A stretch of 64,000 nucleotides of DNA from the NCBI GenBank assembly GCA_028699915.1, contig JAQVTR010000001.1, forward strand, positions 1-64,000. Reading direction: 5' to 3'. Made by a program: the position numbers and the translations under genes. The notes below the pieces were generated by a model. It searched no databases and was not told where the DNA came from. It saw nothing but the letters and a program-made list of their open reading frames with translations. Positions 6,700-16,252 of this stretch are shown here, one piece after another. Source of the DNA: Fidelibacterota bacterium (GTDB lineage: Bacteria; Fidelibacterota; Fidelibacteria; Fidelibacterales; Fidelibacteraceae). The stretch's first letter is position 1. Each line of letters opens with the position of its first letter.

Positions 6700-9174
6700 T
6701 TATTTCAGCAGCGTCATCTTTTTCACGGCGTTGAAGTCACCTGCGGACAGGCGGTAGAAATAAATACCGCTGGGCAGGCCGGCCGCGTTGAAGTTAACGG
6801 AATAATAACCCGCTTCCATTTGCCGGTTCACGAGTTCTACCACGGGACGTCCGTTAATGTCATAGACATTCAGCGACACCATTTCGCTTTTGGGGATGGC
6901 AAATTTCATGCTGGTTACCGGATTAAAGGGATTCGGGTAGTTTTGAGCGAGCTCAAAGCTTGCAGGAATACCGTTGACCGCACTTTCGGGTTCTTCGTTA
7001 TTGTACCAGAACACGGGAATGTCCTGATCTTCAACTGCCAGGACCGTATAGGAACGGTTCCCGGCGCCAAAGGGGAATTCCTCGGTATTGTCCCAGGCGC
7101 CGTTGCGGCGGCATTTGAATTCAAAGGTAAAGCCTTCTTCGAATTCGCCGAGAACGGCCGAATAAATGCTGTCGCCGTCGGTGTCCGTCATGGGAATGCC
7201 GGCGCTCCAGCCGTTGAAGCCCCCGATAATATCGAGATGATTGCCGGCATGAACGAAGGTGCCGTTACGCATCTGCAGGGCCATATTGACATGCGCGTTA
7301 ACCTGATATTTCGGTGCGAAGTTCTGATACATGATCACACCTTTCTGACCAACCGCCCAAAGGCGTTTGCCGTTAAATTTCAGGGCCTGGAGGGTTGCTT
7401 CGCTGTTTCCGGCACCCGATGTTTCGGCTTCCCAGGTCAGACCGGCGTCTTCCGAACGGAACACCACGCCTTTTTCACCTACGGCATAAGCCAAAGTATC
7501 GTTAACAAATGCTACGCCGTAGATATCGCGGGCATCCGGAACCTCAAAGACATTGACAAGGGTATCGAGCGCGTCGACAGTAGTGCGCCAGATCGCGTCC
7601 GATGCGCCGAAAAGCACAACACCTTCGGGACTTTCGGTAATGGAGCGGAAGGACATGTTACCGTAATCCGCGACCATAACAAAGCTATCCAGGGCCGTCG
7701 ATGTGCTGATCGAGAACTGGCCGCTTCCCTGTCCGAGCATGGCCAAGCCATTGCTTAACACATACATATCATAGACCGTTTGGGTCGTGTTGGTGCCGAC
7801 CATGTTCCAGGTATCGCCCTCATCCGTGCTTTTCATTACAAGACCGCTGGAACCTCCGGCGAAGGCATCGCCGTTCGGTGCGATATAAAGCATATTGATA
7901 TGTTTGTTGGACTGTTCCGCCATCGGGGTCGGGATGGTCGTCCAGGTATCGCCGCCGTCAACGGTCTTGGCAATAAATCCGGATGAACCGCCGACAAGGC
8001 CGGTGTTCTCATCAAAGAAATCCGTCTTAAAGAGTGAAGATTTCGCACCTGTTTCCGTGTTGCTGGGATAAGTGAAGCTGACCCCGTTATCTTCGCTCTT
8101 GGTAAATTCCCCGCCGAAGGTCGCCGAAACGGCGATCTTGTTCGGTCCGGGAAATGCCAGACCGTAGAGGCTGATGCCCGGCCAGTCGAGCATCGGAGAG
8201 AAGGTCTCTCCGTCTGTGGTCGTATAGTCCTGTCCGTAAGAAGTAAAGATCATCCCGTTGGTCGCCGAAGAATACGCCATCGCCAGTGCGGTTTGACCGG
8301 TCCCTACTCCCAGGGTATCCCAACTGGCACCGCCGTCCGAACTCACGAAAAGATCCGATACGTTTGAAATGGCGATCATATTGTTGGCATCAAAAGCATG
8401 AATGGCGATGATGCGTTCATAGGAATAATTGACGTCGCTGGACAAGGTCCAGTTATCGCCGCCGTCCGTGGATTTCCAGACGATATTATGATAGGCGCCG
8501 ACCAGGAAAGTCTGCGTGCCCACGGCGGCAGATGCGCAATACATGCGTTTTGATGTCGTACCGATCGGCAGGGTCACGGCAAAATCCGTCCAGGTTTCGC
8601 CCCCGTCATGTGTCGTATAGATCACGCCGGCGGTTCCGTCTTCAAACACAATGCCGTTCGTTGCGGAGGTAAACGCGATCCCGCCGTCAAGCAGGTCTCC
8701 GCTCACGAGGGTGGTATCCCAGGTGGCTCCGCCGTCATTCGTCTTGAAGAACCAGCCGGCTTTCGGGGTGGAACCGCTTCCGCCGCCGATGAATACGTTA
8801 TTTGCGTCAAGAACATCGATCACGCTCATGTCCATCTTGAAATTGACGGTGTCGCCGATCTGGGTCCATGTATCGCCGGCATCCACCGTTTTGTAAACAA
8901 GACCGCCCGTAGCACAGGCGTATGCAACCGTCTCATTTGCGGCATCGATCGCTTTCAGGGTAACACCCTCCGGCAGAAGAACGTCGGTCCAGTTGGCGCC
9001 AAAATCGCTGGTCTTGCTGACCGTATTTCCGCTGATCTTCAGGAAAGTCGTGGCATTAAGGGCAACGGCATCGGTGGGGTTGACAAATTCCACCGGGCCC
9101 TTGACCATTTCCCATTGACCGAATGCGGCTGCTGCAAGCAGCAGGCAAACGACCATTGTTAGCAGTTTCTTCAT
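6700..9174 (-). CDS. Secreted YCF48/BNR-like beta-propeller protein with C-terminal sorting domain
   Basis: The 824-residue product has a signal peptide (MKKLLTMVVCLLLAAAAFG). A long series of repeats follows, with TxDGGxTW-type turns (SKTSDFGANWTDV, KTVDAGDTWTQI, KSTDGGDNWTL, FRSEDAGLTWE), typical of YCF48/BNR-like propellers. Residues about 625-730 look like a carbohydrate-binding module of the AMPK/CBM48 class (IIGGFNGW, FEFKCRRNGAW). The last 80 residues are a sorting domain (NYPNPFNPVTSMKF...GLPSGIYFYRL) of the type used by type IX secretion or related FCB export. It is probably exported to the cell surface. It lies about 100 bp downstream of receptor cassette 1. Ligand unknown. Confidence 0.8.
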   Translation of the reverse strand: MKKLLTMVVCLLLAAAAFGQWEMVKGPVEFVNPTDAVALNATTFLKISGNTVSKTSDFGANWTDVLLPEGVTLKAIDAANETVAYACATGGLVYKTVDAGDTWTQIGDTVNFKMDMSVIDVLDANNVFIGGGSGSTPKAGWFFKTNDGGATWDTTLVSGDLLDGGIAFTSATNGIVFEDGTAGVIYTTHDGGETWTDFAVTLPIGTTSKRMYCASAAVGTQTFLVGAYHNIVWKSTDGGDNWTLSSDVNYSYERIIAIHAFDANNMIAISNVSDLFVSSDGGASWDTLGVGTGQTALAMAYSSATNGMIFTSYGQDYTTTDGETFSPMLDWPGISLYGLAFPGPNKIAVSATFGGEFTKSEDNGVSFTYPSNTETGAKSSLFKTDFFDENTGLVGGSSGFIAKTVDGGDTWTTIPTPMAEQSNKHINMLYIAPNGDAFAGGSSGLVMKSTDEGDTWNMVGTNTTQTVYDMYVLSNGLAMLGQGSGQFSISTSTALDSFVMVADYGNMSFRSITESPEGVVLFGASDAIWRTTVDALDTLVNVFEVPDARDIYGVAFVNDTLAYAVGEKGVVFRSEDAGLTWEAETSGAGNSEATLQALKFNGKRLWAVGQKGVIMYQNFAPKYQVNAHVNMALQMRNGTFVHAGNHLDIIGGFNGWSAGIPMTDTDGDSIYSAVLGEFEEGFTFEFKCRRNGAWDNTEEFPFGAGNRSYTVLAVEDQDIPVFWYNNEEPESAVNGIPASFELAQNYPNPFNPVTSMKFAIPKSEMVSLNVYDINGRPVVELVNRQMEAGYYSVNFNAAGLPSGIYFYRLSAGDFNAVKKMTLLK

Positions 9175-9212
9175 TGTAGTCTCCTTTTGTTGAAACAGGA
9201 TTTATCACTGCT

Positions 9213-9252
9213 CATCTCAATTCACCCGGGTATCCCCCTGTGAACTGAGATG
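9213..9252 (-). other. Imperfect inverted repeat before the propeller gene
   Basis: CATCTCAATTCAC (9213-9225) pairs with GTGAACTGAGATG (9240-9252) with one mismatch and a 14-nt loop. It lies between the stop of the barrel gene and the start of the propeller gene. It lacks a T-run, so it could be an attenuator, a processing site or an operator. Confidence 0.5.
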
Positions 9253-9276
9253 ACTTTGCACCTTCTATGACAAATA

Positions 9277-10698
9277 TCATTTTCGACCATATGAAAGCCC
9301 AATCAAAAATACGTTGATCTTTTCCGGTTTATTTTCCGGGGTTTTTTGCAAATATTCCACATCAAATGTAATGTAACCGAATGAAAATAATTTTTCAAGA
9401 CTTATTATTGCGCCGAGATTTTCAAAGGACGGCGTTTCCCAGTAGAAGCGCGGGATTTCTTTTCCGTATTTCAGGTCGAAGCCCATGCGGGTCTTTGCCG
9501 ACAGATAGATCCTGCCGCCGGCGCTGATATTCCACTCCCAGCCGCCGCGTACATCGTGAAACGGAAAAATATATTCACGGTAATCGTAGCTGACTTTACG
9601 GGCTTCTGCACCGGCATAGATCTGCTGGGCCAGCGAAGGCCGGTAATAAAAGACGGCGCCCAGCGTGCTGAAACGTTCAGCGTTCTCAATGACCAGGGTG
9701 TTCGATATGCGGGAGGCTCCCCAGTCCGAGTAGTGCAGGTGATCCGCATAAAGCCGCAAGCCCTGTTCCGCTTGGTGAAAAATATTCAGGATTCCGAACA
9801 AGTGCAGGCCTTCGCGCTGCCAGAGTCCGCGTTCGCGGGTACCGGAGCCGCGGATCACATCCGCGCGGGAAATGCGATGCAGTCCCGAGATTCCGAATTG
9901 CATCGAAAGGCGGGAGCGCTTGCCAAGACTAAAGTGCGCGCCGTATTCCAGTCCGTTCCGCGTGCGCACCTTATTGGCGGTGGCACTTGCAAGTTCATTG
10001 TAAAATATATTATACCCCATATAGGTCCGGGGTTTTACCTCCATGTACTGTTTCACCGCCTCGTAATGTACCTGATTGTCATAATAGCGGCCAAAGATCC
10101 CCAGTGAAGCCGCTTTGCCGCGGTACTCGAGTCCCGCACGGTATCCGCTGTTCCGCATGATGGTAGCGGTTTGCGGAAAAGTATCTTTAAGGCTGCGTTC
10201 TACACCGTAATTCCCTTCGAGCCCGAAAAAAAGCTTTTCGCTCAGCTTTACATTATAAAGGAGTTTCAGCTGCGGACCGTAGAAAGCCACGTTGCCGCTC
10301 GTCGAATCGACCATGCTGAAATAATCGTCGTAAAAATCTTTATCCATGGATCCGAAGATCTCCCGCAGGCGCAGGTCTTCGTAAATGATGGAAGCTGAAA
10401 AGTAGGAGACGTGATTGATCTGCATCAAAGCCGTATAATCGGCATTATAGAGCTGTGTGCGGGCGGGATCGTAGATCCGGCGGTACGCGGCGTCACTAAA
10501 AGTCCCTTTTATTCGGTAGTACTGGATATTTCCGGCATACAATTTTCCTGCGGGGTTGCCCGTCAGCGCATACATATCGGGCAGCTCCGTATCGGGATTG
10601 CGGTAATCCGCCGCCCAGACCGCTGCCTGTTCAAAGGCAAAGGCGCCGCAAACAAGGATCATCAATGCCAGAACGAGGATCAATGGACGCTTATTCAT
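9277..10698 (-). CDS. Outer-membrane beta-barrel protein, DUF6850-like (cassette 1)
   Basis: The 473-residue protein begins with a signal peptide (MNKRPLILVLALMILVCGAFAFEQ). It consists of alternating short amphipathic strands with many aromatic residues, such as YFSASIIYEDL, KLLYNVKLSEKLFFGLEG and FITFDVEYL-like segments, which indicates a barrel. I place it with the DUF6850 type by its overall pattern and by its position after a DUF4876-like lipoprotein. The frame is open to 10812, but the ATG at 10698 gives the signal peptide. That start overlaps the upstream stop by 8 bp. A counterpart lies at 21957-23420. Function unknown. Confidence 0.65.
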   Translation of the reverse strand: MNKRPLILVLALMILVCGAFAFEQAAVWAADYRNPDTELPDMYALTGNPAGKLYAGNIQYYRIKGTFSDAAYRRIYDPARTQLYNADYTALMQINHVSYFSASIIYEDLRLREIFGSMDKDFYDDYFSMVDSTSGNVAFYGPQLKLLYNVKLSEKLFFGLEGNYGVERSLKDTFPQTATIMRNSGYRAGLEYRGKAASLGIFGRYYDNQVHYEAVKQYMEVKPRTYMGYNIFYNELASATANKVRTRNGLEYGAHFSLGKRSRLSMQFGISGLHRISRADVIRGSGTRERGLWQREGLHLFGILNIFHQAEQGLRLYADHLHYSDWGASRISNTLVIENAERFSTLGAVFYYRPSLAQQIYAGAEARKVSYDYREYIFPFHDVRGGWEWNISAGGRIYLSAKTRMGFDLKYGKEIPRFYWETPSFENLGAIISLEKLFSFGYITFDVEYLQKTPENKPEKINVFLIGLSYGRK

Positions 10699-11818
10699 GA
10701 TGATACCCCGGTGTCGGCTTGCTGATAACGACAAAATCCACGGCGGAATTGTTGGTGTCAAAACCCGGCCGGATGCGCTCCAGTGACTGTCCGGAATAGC
10801 GCTGCATGCCAATACCGCCGAAGCTTGCGTCCAGCGAATACGGAACTTCCTTAATATGGGTGGGGCTAAAGCTGGATTCCACGCAATCGATCACGGTGCG
10901 GATATCGATGCCGTCCGTCTGGTCGTAATCGCTGCCGTCGCACAAAGCCAGTCCGTCCCCGGTCAGGCCAAGCAGAAAATCCACTTTGCTTGCCTGGGTA
11001 ACCCGTCCGTTGTTGGTGGTAATGTTCGGCACATTGGGATTATCGTATCCGTTGGCTTCCTGCAGGTTCACGAATTCCCAGTCCGCATTGCTCAGGTCCA
11101 CCGTTTTTCCCGCAATGGGCCCGATCGTGTTATGATCAAAAGCATTGCCGGCGATCACGACAAACTGACCGGGTTCCACCGGATACTGGCGGCCGCTAAG
11201 CGGCGTGCCGGGGAACTGATAGATATAGGTCACCGAAAGGGTGTCAGCAAACAGGCCGCTGGTCCCGAGCCGCAATATGATCATGCCGTCCAGATAAACG
11301 GTTTCGCTCAGACCGTTGTAAAGCTCCATGAACTGGTCATAAAAATAAAAAATGTTGTTCGGGGGACCTGCCGTATAGATCTCATTGATCTTCAGTCCGC
11401 GCTTTGACTGTTCCATTAACAGCGTATCCGTATAGACCATTTCGCCGCGTAGAGAATCCGCTGTCAGCTGCAGGGCTTTTGCGCCCACAACCTCCGCTTC
11501 TTCAAACTCACTGATCTTAATAAGGGCATGCGACTCCACCACATAGCGGGCATAGGGCAGATTGTCAAAACGGACAAATCCGGAGCTGTCCGTTATCTCC
11601 GTCAGTTCCGGTATACTGTAATCCTCGGTATAGATCCGGACGGGTATTCCGGGTACGGGAAGCGCTTCGAGGGTATCCGCTTGCGCCGGAACGGTAAAGC
11701 GCAGACGGATGGAAACATTGCCGTCGACGGCCTGCGGTTTTTCTTCAAAAAGAAAGCAGGATGCGGCCAGTAAAAAGATGACGTGCAGGCAAATGATCGG
11801 GTATTGGCTTTTTCTCAT
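10691..11818 (-). CDS. Lamin-tail-like surface lipoprotein, DUF4876-like (cassette 1)
   Basis: The 375-residue protein has a lipoprotein signal with LLAASC as lipobox. Residues about 30-120 look like a carboxypeptidase-regulatory/Ig-like domain (PVRIYTEDYSIPELTEITDSSGF). The main part has INEIYTAGPPN, YDQFMELYNG and PGQFVVIAGNAFDHN, which resemble lamin-tail domains, and it ends SKPTPG. The partner at 20788-21960 has the same order (ISEIYYSGAPP, HDQFLEIYNN, PGEFIVVAQDAIDHS, SKPTPG). It probably sits at the outer membrane next to the TonB receptor encoded 9 bases upstream. Ligand unknown. Confidence 0.7.
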   Translation of the reverse strand: MRKSQYPIICLHVIFLLAASCFLFEEKPQAVDGNVSIRLRFTVPAQADTLEALPVPGIPVRIYTEDYSIPELTEITDSSGFVRFDNLPYARYVVESHALIKISEFEEAEVVGAKALQLTADSLRGEMVYTDTLLMEQSKRGLKINEIYTAGPPNNIFYFYDQFMELYNGLSETVYLDGMIILRLGTSGLFADTLSVTYIYQFPGTPLSGRQYPVEPGQFVVIAGNAFDHNTIGPIAGKTVDLSNADWEFVNLQEANGYDNPNVPNITTNNGRVTQASKVDFLLGLTGDGLALCDGSDYDQTDGIDIRTVIDCVESSFSPTHIKEVPYSLDASFGGIGMQRYSGQSLERIRPGFDTNNSAVDFVVISKPTPGYHHE

Positions 11819-11827
11819 GGCTTTCTC

Positions 11828-14515
11828 TTACAGTTGAATACTCATTTCCAGCCCGTAATAGATCGGAGCGTTCAGGTTTATTTCCGAATCGGTATAGGGA
11901 TTGATAAAACGGGCGCGGTTATCAAAAAAGTTATTGATATACAGGGAAACCTCGGCATTGGGCGTCAGGGATTTCGAAATACGCAGATTGATAAGCCATT
12001 GCCCGGTATAGTTCATGATCTCAGTATCGTACCAGTAGGACATTCCCTGGTAATAGGTATAAGGATCCCCATCATCATTCAGGGTTTCAAAGCCGTTGCT
12101 TGAATAGACGTACTGTCTGCGGTAAAAAGGCGTATACTGTACATCCATCGTTACCCAGACACCGAAGCGCTGGTTGATATAACTGACCTGAGCATCCAGG
12201 ACAAGCTTGCTCTGCCAATCCACTTTGTTGGGATACCAGAGTTCCCACTGCGCCGAGGTTTGGCGGTAATCCGCATCGTAGATCAGCTTCTCGGAACCCT
12301 GACGGCTGTAGCGGTAGGTGGCGTTCAATGCAAAACGCAGGTCCCGGATTCGCTGGGTACGCAAGGTGAATTCCGCACCGTAATTGTCCTCCCAGCCGTT
12401 GTTCTCATACCTGGCATAGCTAAATTCGATATTCACCGTGTCCGGATTGACATCATATCCTTCCGGGTAGTTTACGGTGCCGGGGCGGTCTTTGGTGCGG
12501 GTATAATAAGTGGTCAGCGAGACACCGATCAGATCGCTCATTTTCCAGTCGAGGGAAGCTTCGGCCTTTTGTGCAACATAGGATTTCAGTTGTTCATTGA
12601 CCTGATAAAACACTTTTTCCGTTGTCTTTTGCGCAACGGTATCGTAATAGGCAACGTGCTTGGGCAGGTAATAGATCTGGCTCAGGGACACCGATTTTAC
12701 GCTTTGCCCCGCGCCGGCGCGAAGGGTCAGATCGTCGCTGAGCCGGTAACGCAGATTGAAGCGCGGACTGAAAAAATCGCCCTGTTTGGCATCAAAAAGC
12801 GAAAACCCGTCTTCAAAGCCGATTTGCAGGCGCTCCGGGTTGAACAGATCGTAACGCAGGCCGACGAGAACATCCAGGGGACGATCGAAGAGATTAAAAG
12901 AAAACTGGTCTTCCGCATAGAGCGAGATCTTCATGTTCGGCGGATAATCGTCAAAGGAATAGGAACGGCGCGTCGAAGAACGTCCGTAATAATTAAAGAT
13001 AGAGTCCAGTACAACGCCTTCGCCGCTGTTCTTTTCATAGTCCGCTTCAAAACCGAAAAGCAGGTCGTGTTTGCTTTTTCCCCAGGTATGGCTGGACTTG
13101 CGTTTCAGTTTCAGGGAGTAATCCCATTCCCGGCCTTTTTGCGATGCGGTAGCGTTGTAGGGATAGACCATCAGCATGCTGTCGATATAGTCGATGGAAT
13201 CCGTGCCGCTTACGTAAACGGTGTCAAACAGGCCTACAACGGAACAATAGCCGGTGTCGATGGAACTGATGTCCGTATGGTAAGGCAGGAACAGCTGGTC
13301 CACAACCATCTTCTGTTTGATATTGTCTTCCTTGTTCATATCCGCACCGATAAAGAATTCGTAACTGACATTCTTGACCGGTTTATACTTTAAATCCACT
13401 TTCCCGGAAGCCCGGTAACCGCGGTTGGTATTTTGTATGCGGTATTCGTCATTCGGCTCCTCATCGTCAAAGATGCGGGTATAGGTGGCGCCCAGGCGCA
13501 TATCCAGCTTATTGTCGAAATAGGGGCGCGACCAGTTGGCGCTGCCGTAGACGCGCTGATATTCATCCCCGATCTTGCGCAGATTGCGTTCGCTGTAACT
13601 GTAATTCACATGATAATCAAAGACCGACTTGTCGAATTTGTTGCCGCCGTTATAGCTGAAGCCTTTGGTGTCCGGATTGAATTTGGCCTTAAATCGGCGG
13701 CTGACCTGACCTTTCTTGGTTTCCACCTTAACTATGCCGTCCGTAAAATTGCCGTATTCGACCGAAGGGATACCGGTAATGACCTCCACGCTGGCAATGT
13801 TGTCGGCGGGGATAATGCGCAGATCCGTGCCGCTCTGGTCTCCGGAACCGCTGATATAACCGACCGCTTTGGCGTCTCCGGAGATCTCGTTGCCGTCAAC
13901 AATAATACTGGTCCCGAAAGAATCGAACCCGTACAAGCCGGTGTCACTGCGTTTGACTTTGCGCAGACCGATATTCTGCTGCTTTGCCAGTCCCATCTGT
14001 CCGGATTTTTCCACTCCCGGCACCAGGGTCAGCACGTCGCCGAGATTGGAAGCCTGCAAATGGTCGATCTCGCCGGAGCCGATCTTGCGGGTGGTGGCGA
14101 TCTCGTCGGGAACAATATTGCGTCCCATGGCCTCCACTTCAATGCCGCCGATCATAAAGCAATAGGACATGTCGTCACCCTTGTCGTTAAAGATCAGACG
14201 GATACTGACTTCATAGACCCCGTCGGCGCTGACGTTGAAATCAAAAAGACTGTTGCTGTAAAAACACTCCTTCATTCCCCCGATCTTGTAGATCCCGGAA
14301 GGAACGTTGCGAAACTCGAAAAAGCCGTCCGCGTCCGTCATGGTCTGCGCCTTGAAAGCCGTTCCCTTCTGCGGTTCAATGGCAACCAGGGCTTGCGCAA
14401 TGGGCGCATTTCCGCTATAATTGCGCACATAACCACGGATTGTCGCCGCATTGAGCGACGCGGATATCAGCAATAAGAGCAGCTGAATAGTGGCGATCTG
14501 TTTAGTTCTTTTCAT
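11828..14515 (-). CDS. TonB-dependent receptor (cassette 1)
   Basis: The 895-residue receptor has a signal peptide (MKRTKQIATIQLLLLLISASLNA), a carboxypeptidase-regulatory domain (about residues 25-100: IRGYVRNYSGNAPIAQALV), and a plug domain (about 145-270). The plug contains SGEIDHLQASNLGDVLTLVPGV and PADNIASVEVITGIPSVEYG. A long 22-strand-type barrel follows, ending GLEMSIQL. It would import or bind a large ligand at the outer membrane using TonB energy. The closest relative in the window is 18073-20775, which shares the two plug motifs almost word for word. It is first in a minus-strand operon with the lipoprotein and barrel genes. Confidence 0.88.
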   Translation of the reverse strand: MKRTKQIATIQLLLLLISASLNAATIRGYVRNYSGNAPIAQALVAIEPQKGTAFKAQTMTDADGFFEFRNVPSGIYKIGGMKECFYSNSLFDFNVSADGVYEVSIRLIFNDKGDDMSYCFMIGGIEVEAMGRNIVPDEIATTRKIGSGEIDHLQASNLGDVLTLVPGVEKSGQMGLAKQQNIGLRKVKRSDTGLYGFDSFGTSIIVDGNEISGDAKAVGYISGSGDQSGTDLRIIPADNIASVEVITGIPSVEYGNFTDGIVKVETKKGQVSRRFKAKFNPDTKGFSYNGGNKFDKSVFDYHVNYSYSERNLRKIGDEYQRVYGSANWSRPYFDNKLDMRLGATYTRIFDDEEPNDEYRIQNTNRGYRASGKVDLKYKPVKNVSYEFFIGADMNKEDNIKQKMVVDQLFLPYHTDISSIDTGYCSVVGLFDTVYVSGTDSIDYIDSMLMVYPYNATASQKGREWDYSLKLKRKSSHTWGKSKHDLLFGFEADYEKNSGEGVVLDSIFNYYGRSSTRRSYSFDDYPPNMKISLYAEDQFSFNLFDRPLDVLVGLRYDLFNPERLQIGFEDGFSLFDAKQGDFFSPRFNLRYRLSDDLTLRAGAGQSVKSVSLSQIYYLPKHVAYYDTVAQKTTEKVFYQVNEQLKSYVAQKAEASLDWKMSDLIGVSLTTYYTRTKDRPGTVNYPEGYDVNPDTVNIEFSYARYENNGWEDNYGAEFTLRTQRIRDLRFALNATYRYSRQGSEKLIYDADYRQTSAQWELWYPNKVDWQSKLVLDAQVSYINQRFGVWVTMDVQYTPFYRRQYVYSSNGFETLNDDGDPYTYYQGMSYWYDTEIMNYTGQWLINLRISKSLTPNAEVSLYINNFFDNRARFINPYTDSEINLNAPIYYGLEMSIQL

Positions 14516-14549
14516 TTTGGCCCGCTTAACTTCGATCCATTGAACGTAA

Positions 14550-14577
14550 TGTATAACGAATCAAAGCTTAATTCAAA
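14550..14577 (-). promoter_or_regulatory. Candidate promoter of cassette 1
   Basis: The minus strand reads TTTGAA (rc of 14572-14577), a 16-bp spacer and TATACA (rc of 14550-14555). This gives a start about 28 bases before the receptor ATG. It is in the divergent spacer shared with the ABC operon. Confidence 0.4.
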
Positions 14578-14589
14578 TAATTTTTTGTA

Positions 14590-14617
14590 TTGATTTTAAT
14601 CGTATTTATCCTATATT
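14590..14617 (+). promoter_or_regulatory. Candidate promoter of the ABC/DUF4857 operon
   Basis: TTGATT (14590-14595), a 16-bp spacer and TATATT (14612-14617) lie in AT-rich sequence. AGGG (14641) precedes the ATG. The element faces away from the cassette 1 promoter, so both could respond to one regulator. Confidence 0.4.
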
Positions 14618-14652
14618 CTTTTCGTTATTTTAAACTAAACAGGGAACAAGTG

Positions 14653-15546
14653 ATGATGGAACATGTAATTGAATGTCAGAATCTGACCCACTATTATGGA
14701 GATAAACTGGTGCTCAACAATCTGAACCTTAAGGTTGAGCGCGGGCGAATCTTTGGAATTTTGGGAAAGAACGGGATGGGAAAGACCACCACGATCAATA
14801 TCCTGATGGGATTTTTAAGACCCAGCAGCGGGAAATGCCTGGTTTTGGGAGAAGAATCCCATAAACTCTCTCCCGCAACCCGCCAGAAGATCGGCTTACT
14901 TCACGAAGGTCATCTGGCTTATGATTTCATGACGATCCGCCAGGTGGAAAAATTCTATTCGGCGTTTTTCCCCAACTGGAAACCCGATTATTACTGGGAC
15001 CTGATCGGCAAACTGGGGCTTTCGGACAGCCACAAGATTAAGAACATGTCCTGCGGGCAGCGCTCACAGGTGGTGCTGGGACTGATCTTTGCGCAGGATC
15101 CGGAGCTGCTGATCCTGGACGATTACTCCATGGGTCTGGATCCCGGCTACCGCGCATTGTTCATCGATTATCTGCAGGAATATGTCCGTGAAAAGAACAA
15201 GACCGTCTTTCTGACCTCGCATATCATTCAGGATGTTGAAAAGGTCGTGGACGACACCATCATCATGGGGCACCAGAAACTCCTGCTGAACATGCCCCTG
15301 GCGACGCTGAAAAAAAACTTCCACCGTTACGAGTTCCGGAACGCCGAAGCCGTACGTCATTTGAAGATCGACGACGATTTTATCACCAACCTGGAATTTG
15401 TCAACAACAAGGTCACGATCTATTCCTTTAAACCGCTCAGGGAGATCAAGGCATACCTTAATGCGGTCAAGCTTGAACACGAAGATCTTCAAGAGATCTC
15501 CATGAGCCTGGAAGAAGCCTTTATCGGGCTGACCGGAAAATATTAA
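14653..15546 (+). CDS. ABC transporter ATP-binding protein
   Basis: The 297-residue ATPase has the Walker A motif GKNGMGKTTT (about residue 38), the signature SCGQRSQVVLG, Walker B ELLILDDYSMGLDP and the switch region FLTSH. The signature is CGQRS rather than LSGGQ, as in several YtrB/GldA-like drug or lipid exporters. The frame opens at 14590, but the ATG at 14653 or 14656 fits the AGGG ribosome site. A C-terminal domain of about 80 residues follows the ATPase core. It pairs with the permease 12 bases downstream. The substrate is not evident. Confidence 0.9.
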   Translation: MMEHVIECQNLTHYYGDKLVLNNLNLKVERGRIFGILGKNGMGKTTTINILMGFLRPSSGKCLVLGEESHKLSPATRQKIGLLHEGHLAYDFMTIRQVEKFYSAFFPNWKPDYYWDLIGKLGLSDSHKIKNMSCGQRSQVVLGLIFAQDPELLILDDYSMGLDPGYRALFIDYLQEYVREKNKTVFLTSHIIQDVEKVVDDTIIMGHQKLLLNMPLATLKKNFHRYEFRNAEAVRHLKIDDDFITNLEFVNNKVTIYSFKPLREIKAYLNAVKLEHEDLQEISMSLEEAFIGLTGKY

Positions 15547-15558
15547 AGGGGAGTAATC

Positions 15559-16230
15559 ATGTTAAAAGCAATTTTATACAAAGAATGGATCAAGTTGCGC
15601 TGGGCCGTAATCGTTATTGCGGGATTGTCCCTGCTGACGCTGGCCTACAGCATCGGAATGATCAATTATTACATCGAATTTCAGGGCGCCCTGAACAACT
15701 GGCTCTATGTGATCGGCAAAAGCCTGCTGCTGCGCAATATCGTATTTGTCAAGTATCTGCCGCTGATCACCGGGCTTACCTTTGGACTGCTGCAGTTCGT
15801 CCAGGAAATGAGCCGCAACCGCATGCGCCTTTCCTACCATCTGCCGATCTCGGAAAAAAAGCTGCTGCTTTCATCCGTCGGCATCGGCTACGCCTTCCTG
15901 CTCGCAGAGATCGTTTTTCTCTTTTTCGGACTCTGGCTGGTCGTGGCAGTCAATTATCCTGCGGAGATCGTGCAGAAAGCGCTGCTGTCGATGATCCCTT
16001 GGTTCCTGGGAGGAAGCGCCGTCTATTTTCTGACCTCCTTTATCATTCTGGAACCCTCCTGGATCTACCGCATCATCTACGGCATTGTCTCTGCCGGACT
16101 GACAAGTCTGTATTTCCAGGCTTCGACCTACGATCAGTACCGCACACTGTGGACCTTTGTCCTGATCGTCCTGCTCATACCGCTGACCATTTTATTTGCC
16201 GGACACCGTTTCCGGCGTGGAACCAAATAA
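15559..16230 (+). CDS. ABC transporter permease-like membrane protein
   Basis: The 223-residue protein has about six hydrophobic helices (near residues 15-35, 60-80, 105-130, 140-160, 165-185 and 195-215). Its start, MLKAILYKEWIKLRW, is typical of ABC-2-type permeases. It lies between the ATPase gene and the DUF4857-like gene in one operon, so it is very likely the membrane partner. It contains no motif that reveals the substrate. Confidence 0.75.
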   Translation: MLKAILYKEWIKLRWAVIVIAGLSLLTLAYSIGMINYYIEFQGALNNWLYVIGKSLLLRNIVFVKYLPLITGLTFGLLQFVQEMSRNRMRLSYHLPISEKKLLLSSVGIGYAFLLAEIVFLFFGLWLVVAVNYPAEIVQKALLSMIPWFLGGSAVYFLTSFIILEPSWIYRIIYGIVSAGLTSLYFQASTYDQYRTLWTFVLIVLLIPLTILFAGHRFRRGTK

Positions 16231-16252
16231 ATATAAGGAACAGGTGTCTGCC

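Noticed and set aside
12260-13393. 377-residue plus-strand frame opposite the cassette 1 receptor
   Set aside because: Fully antisense to a TonB receptor with clear domains and no start signal; a shadow frame.
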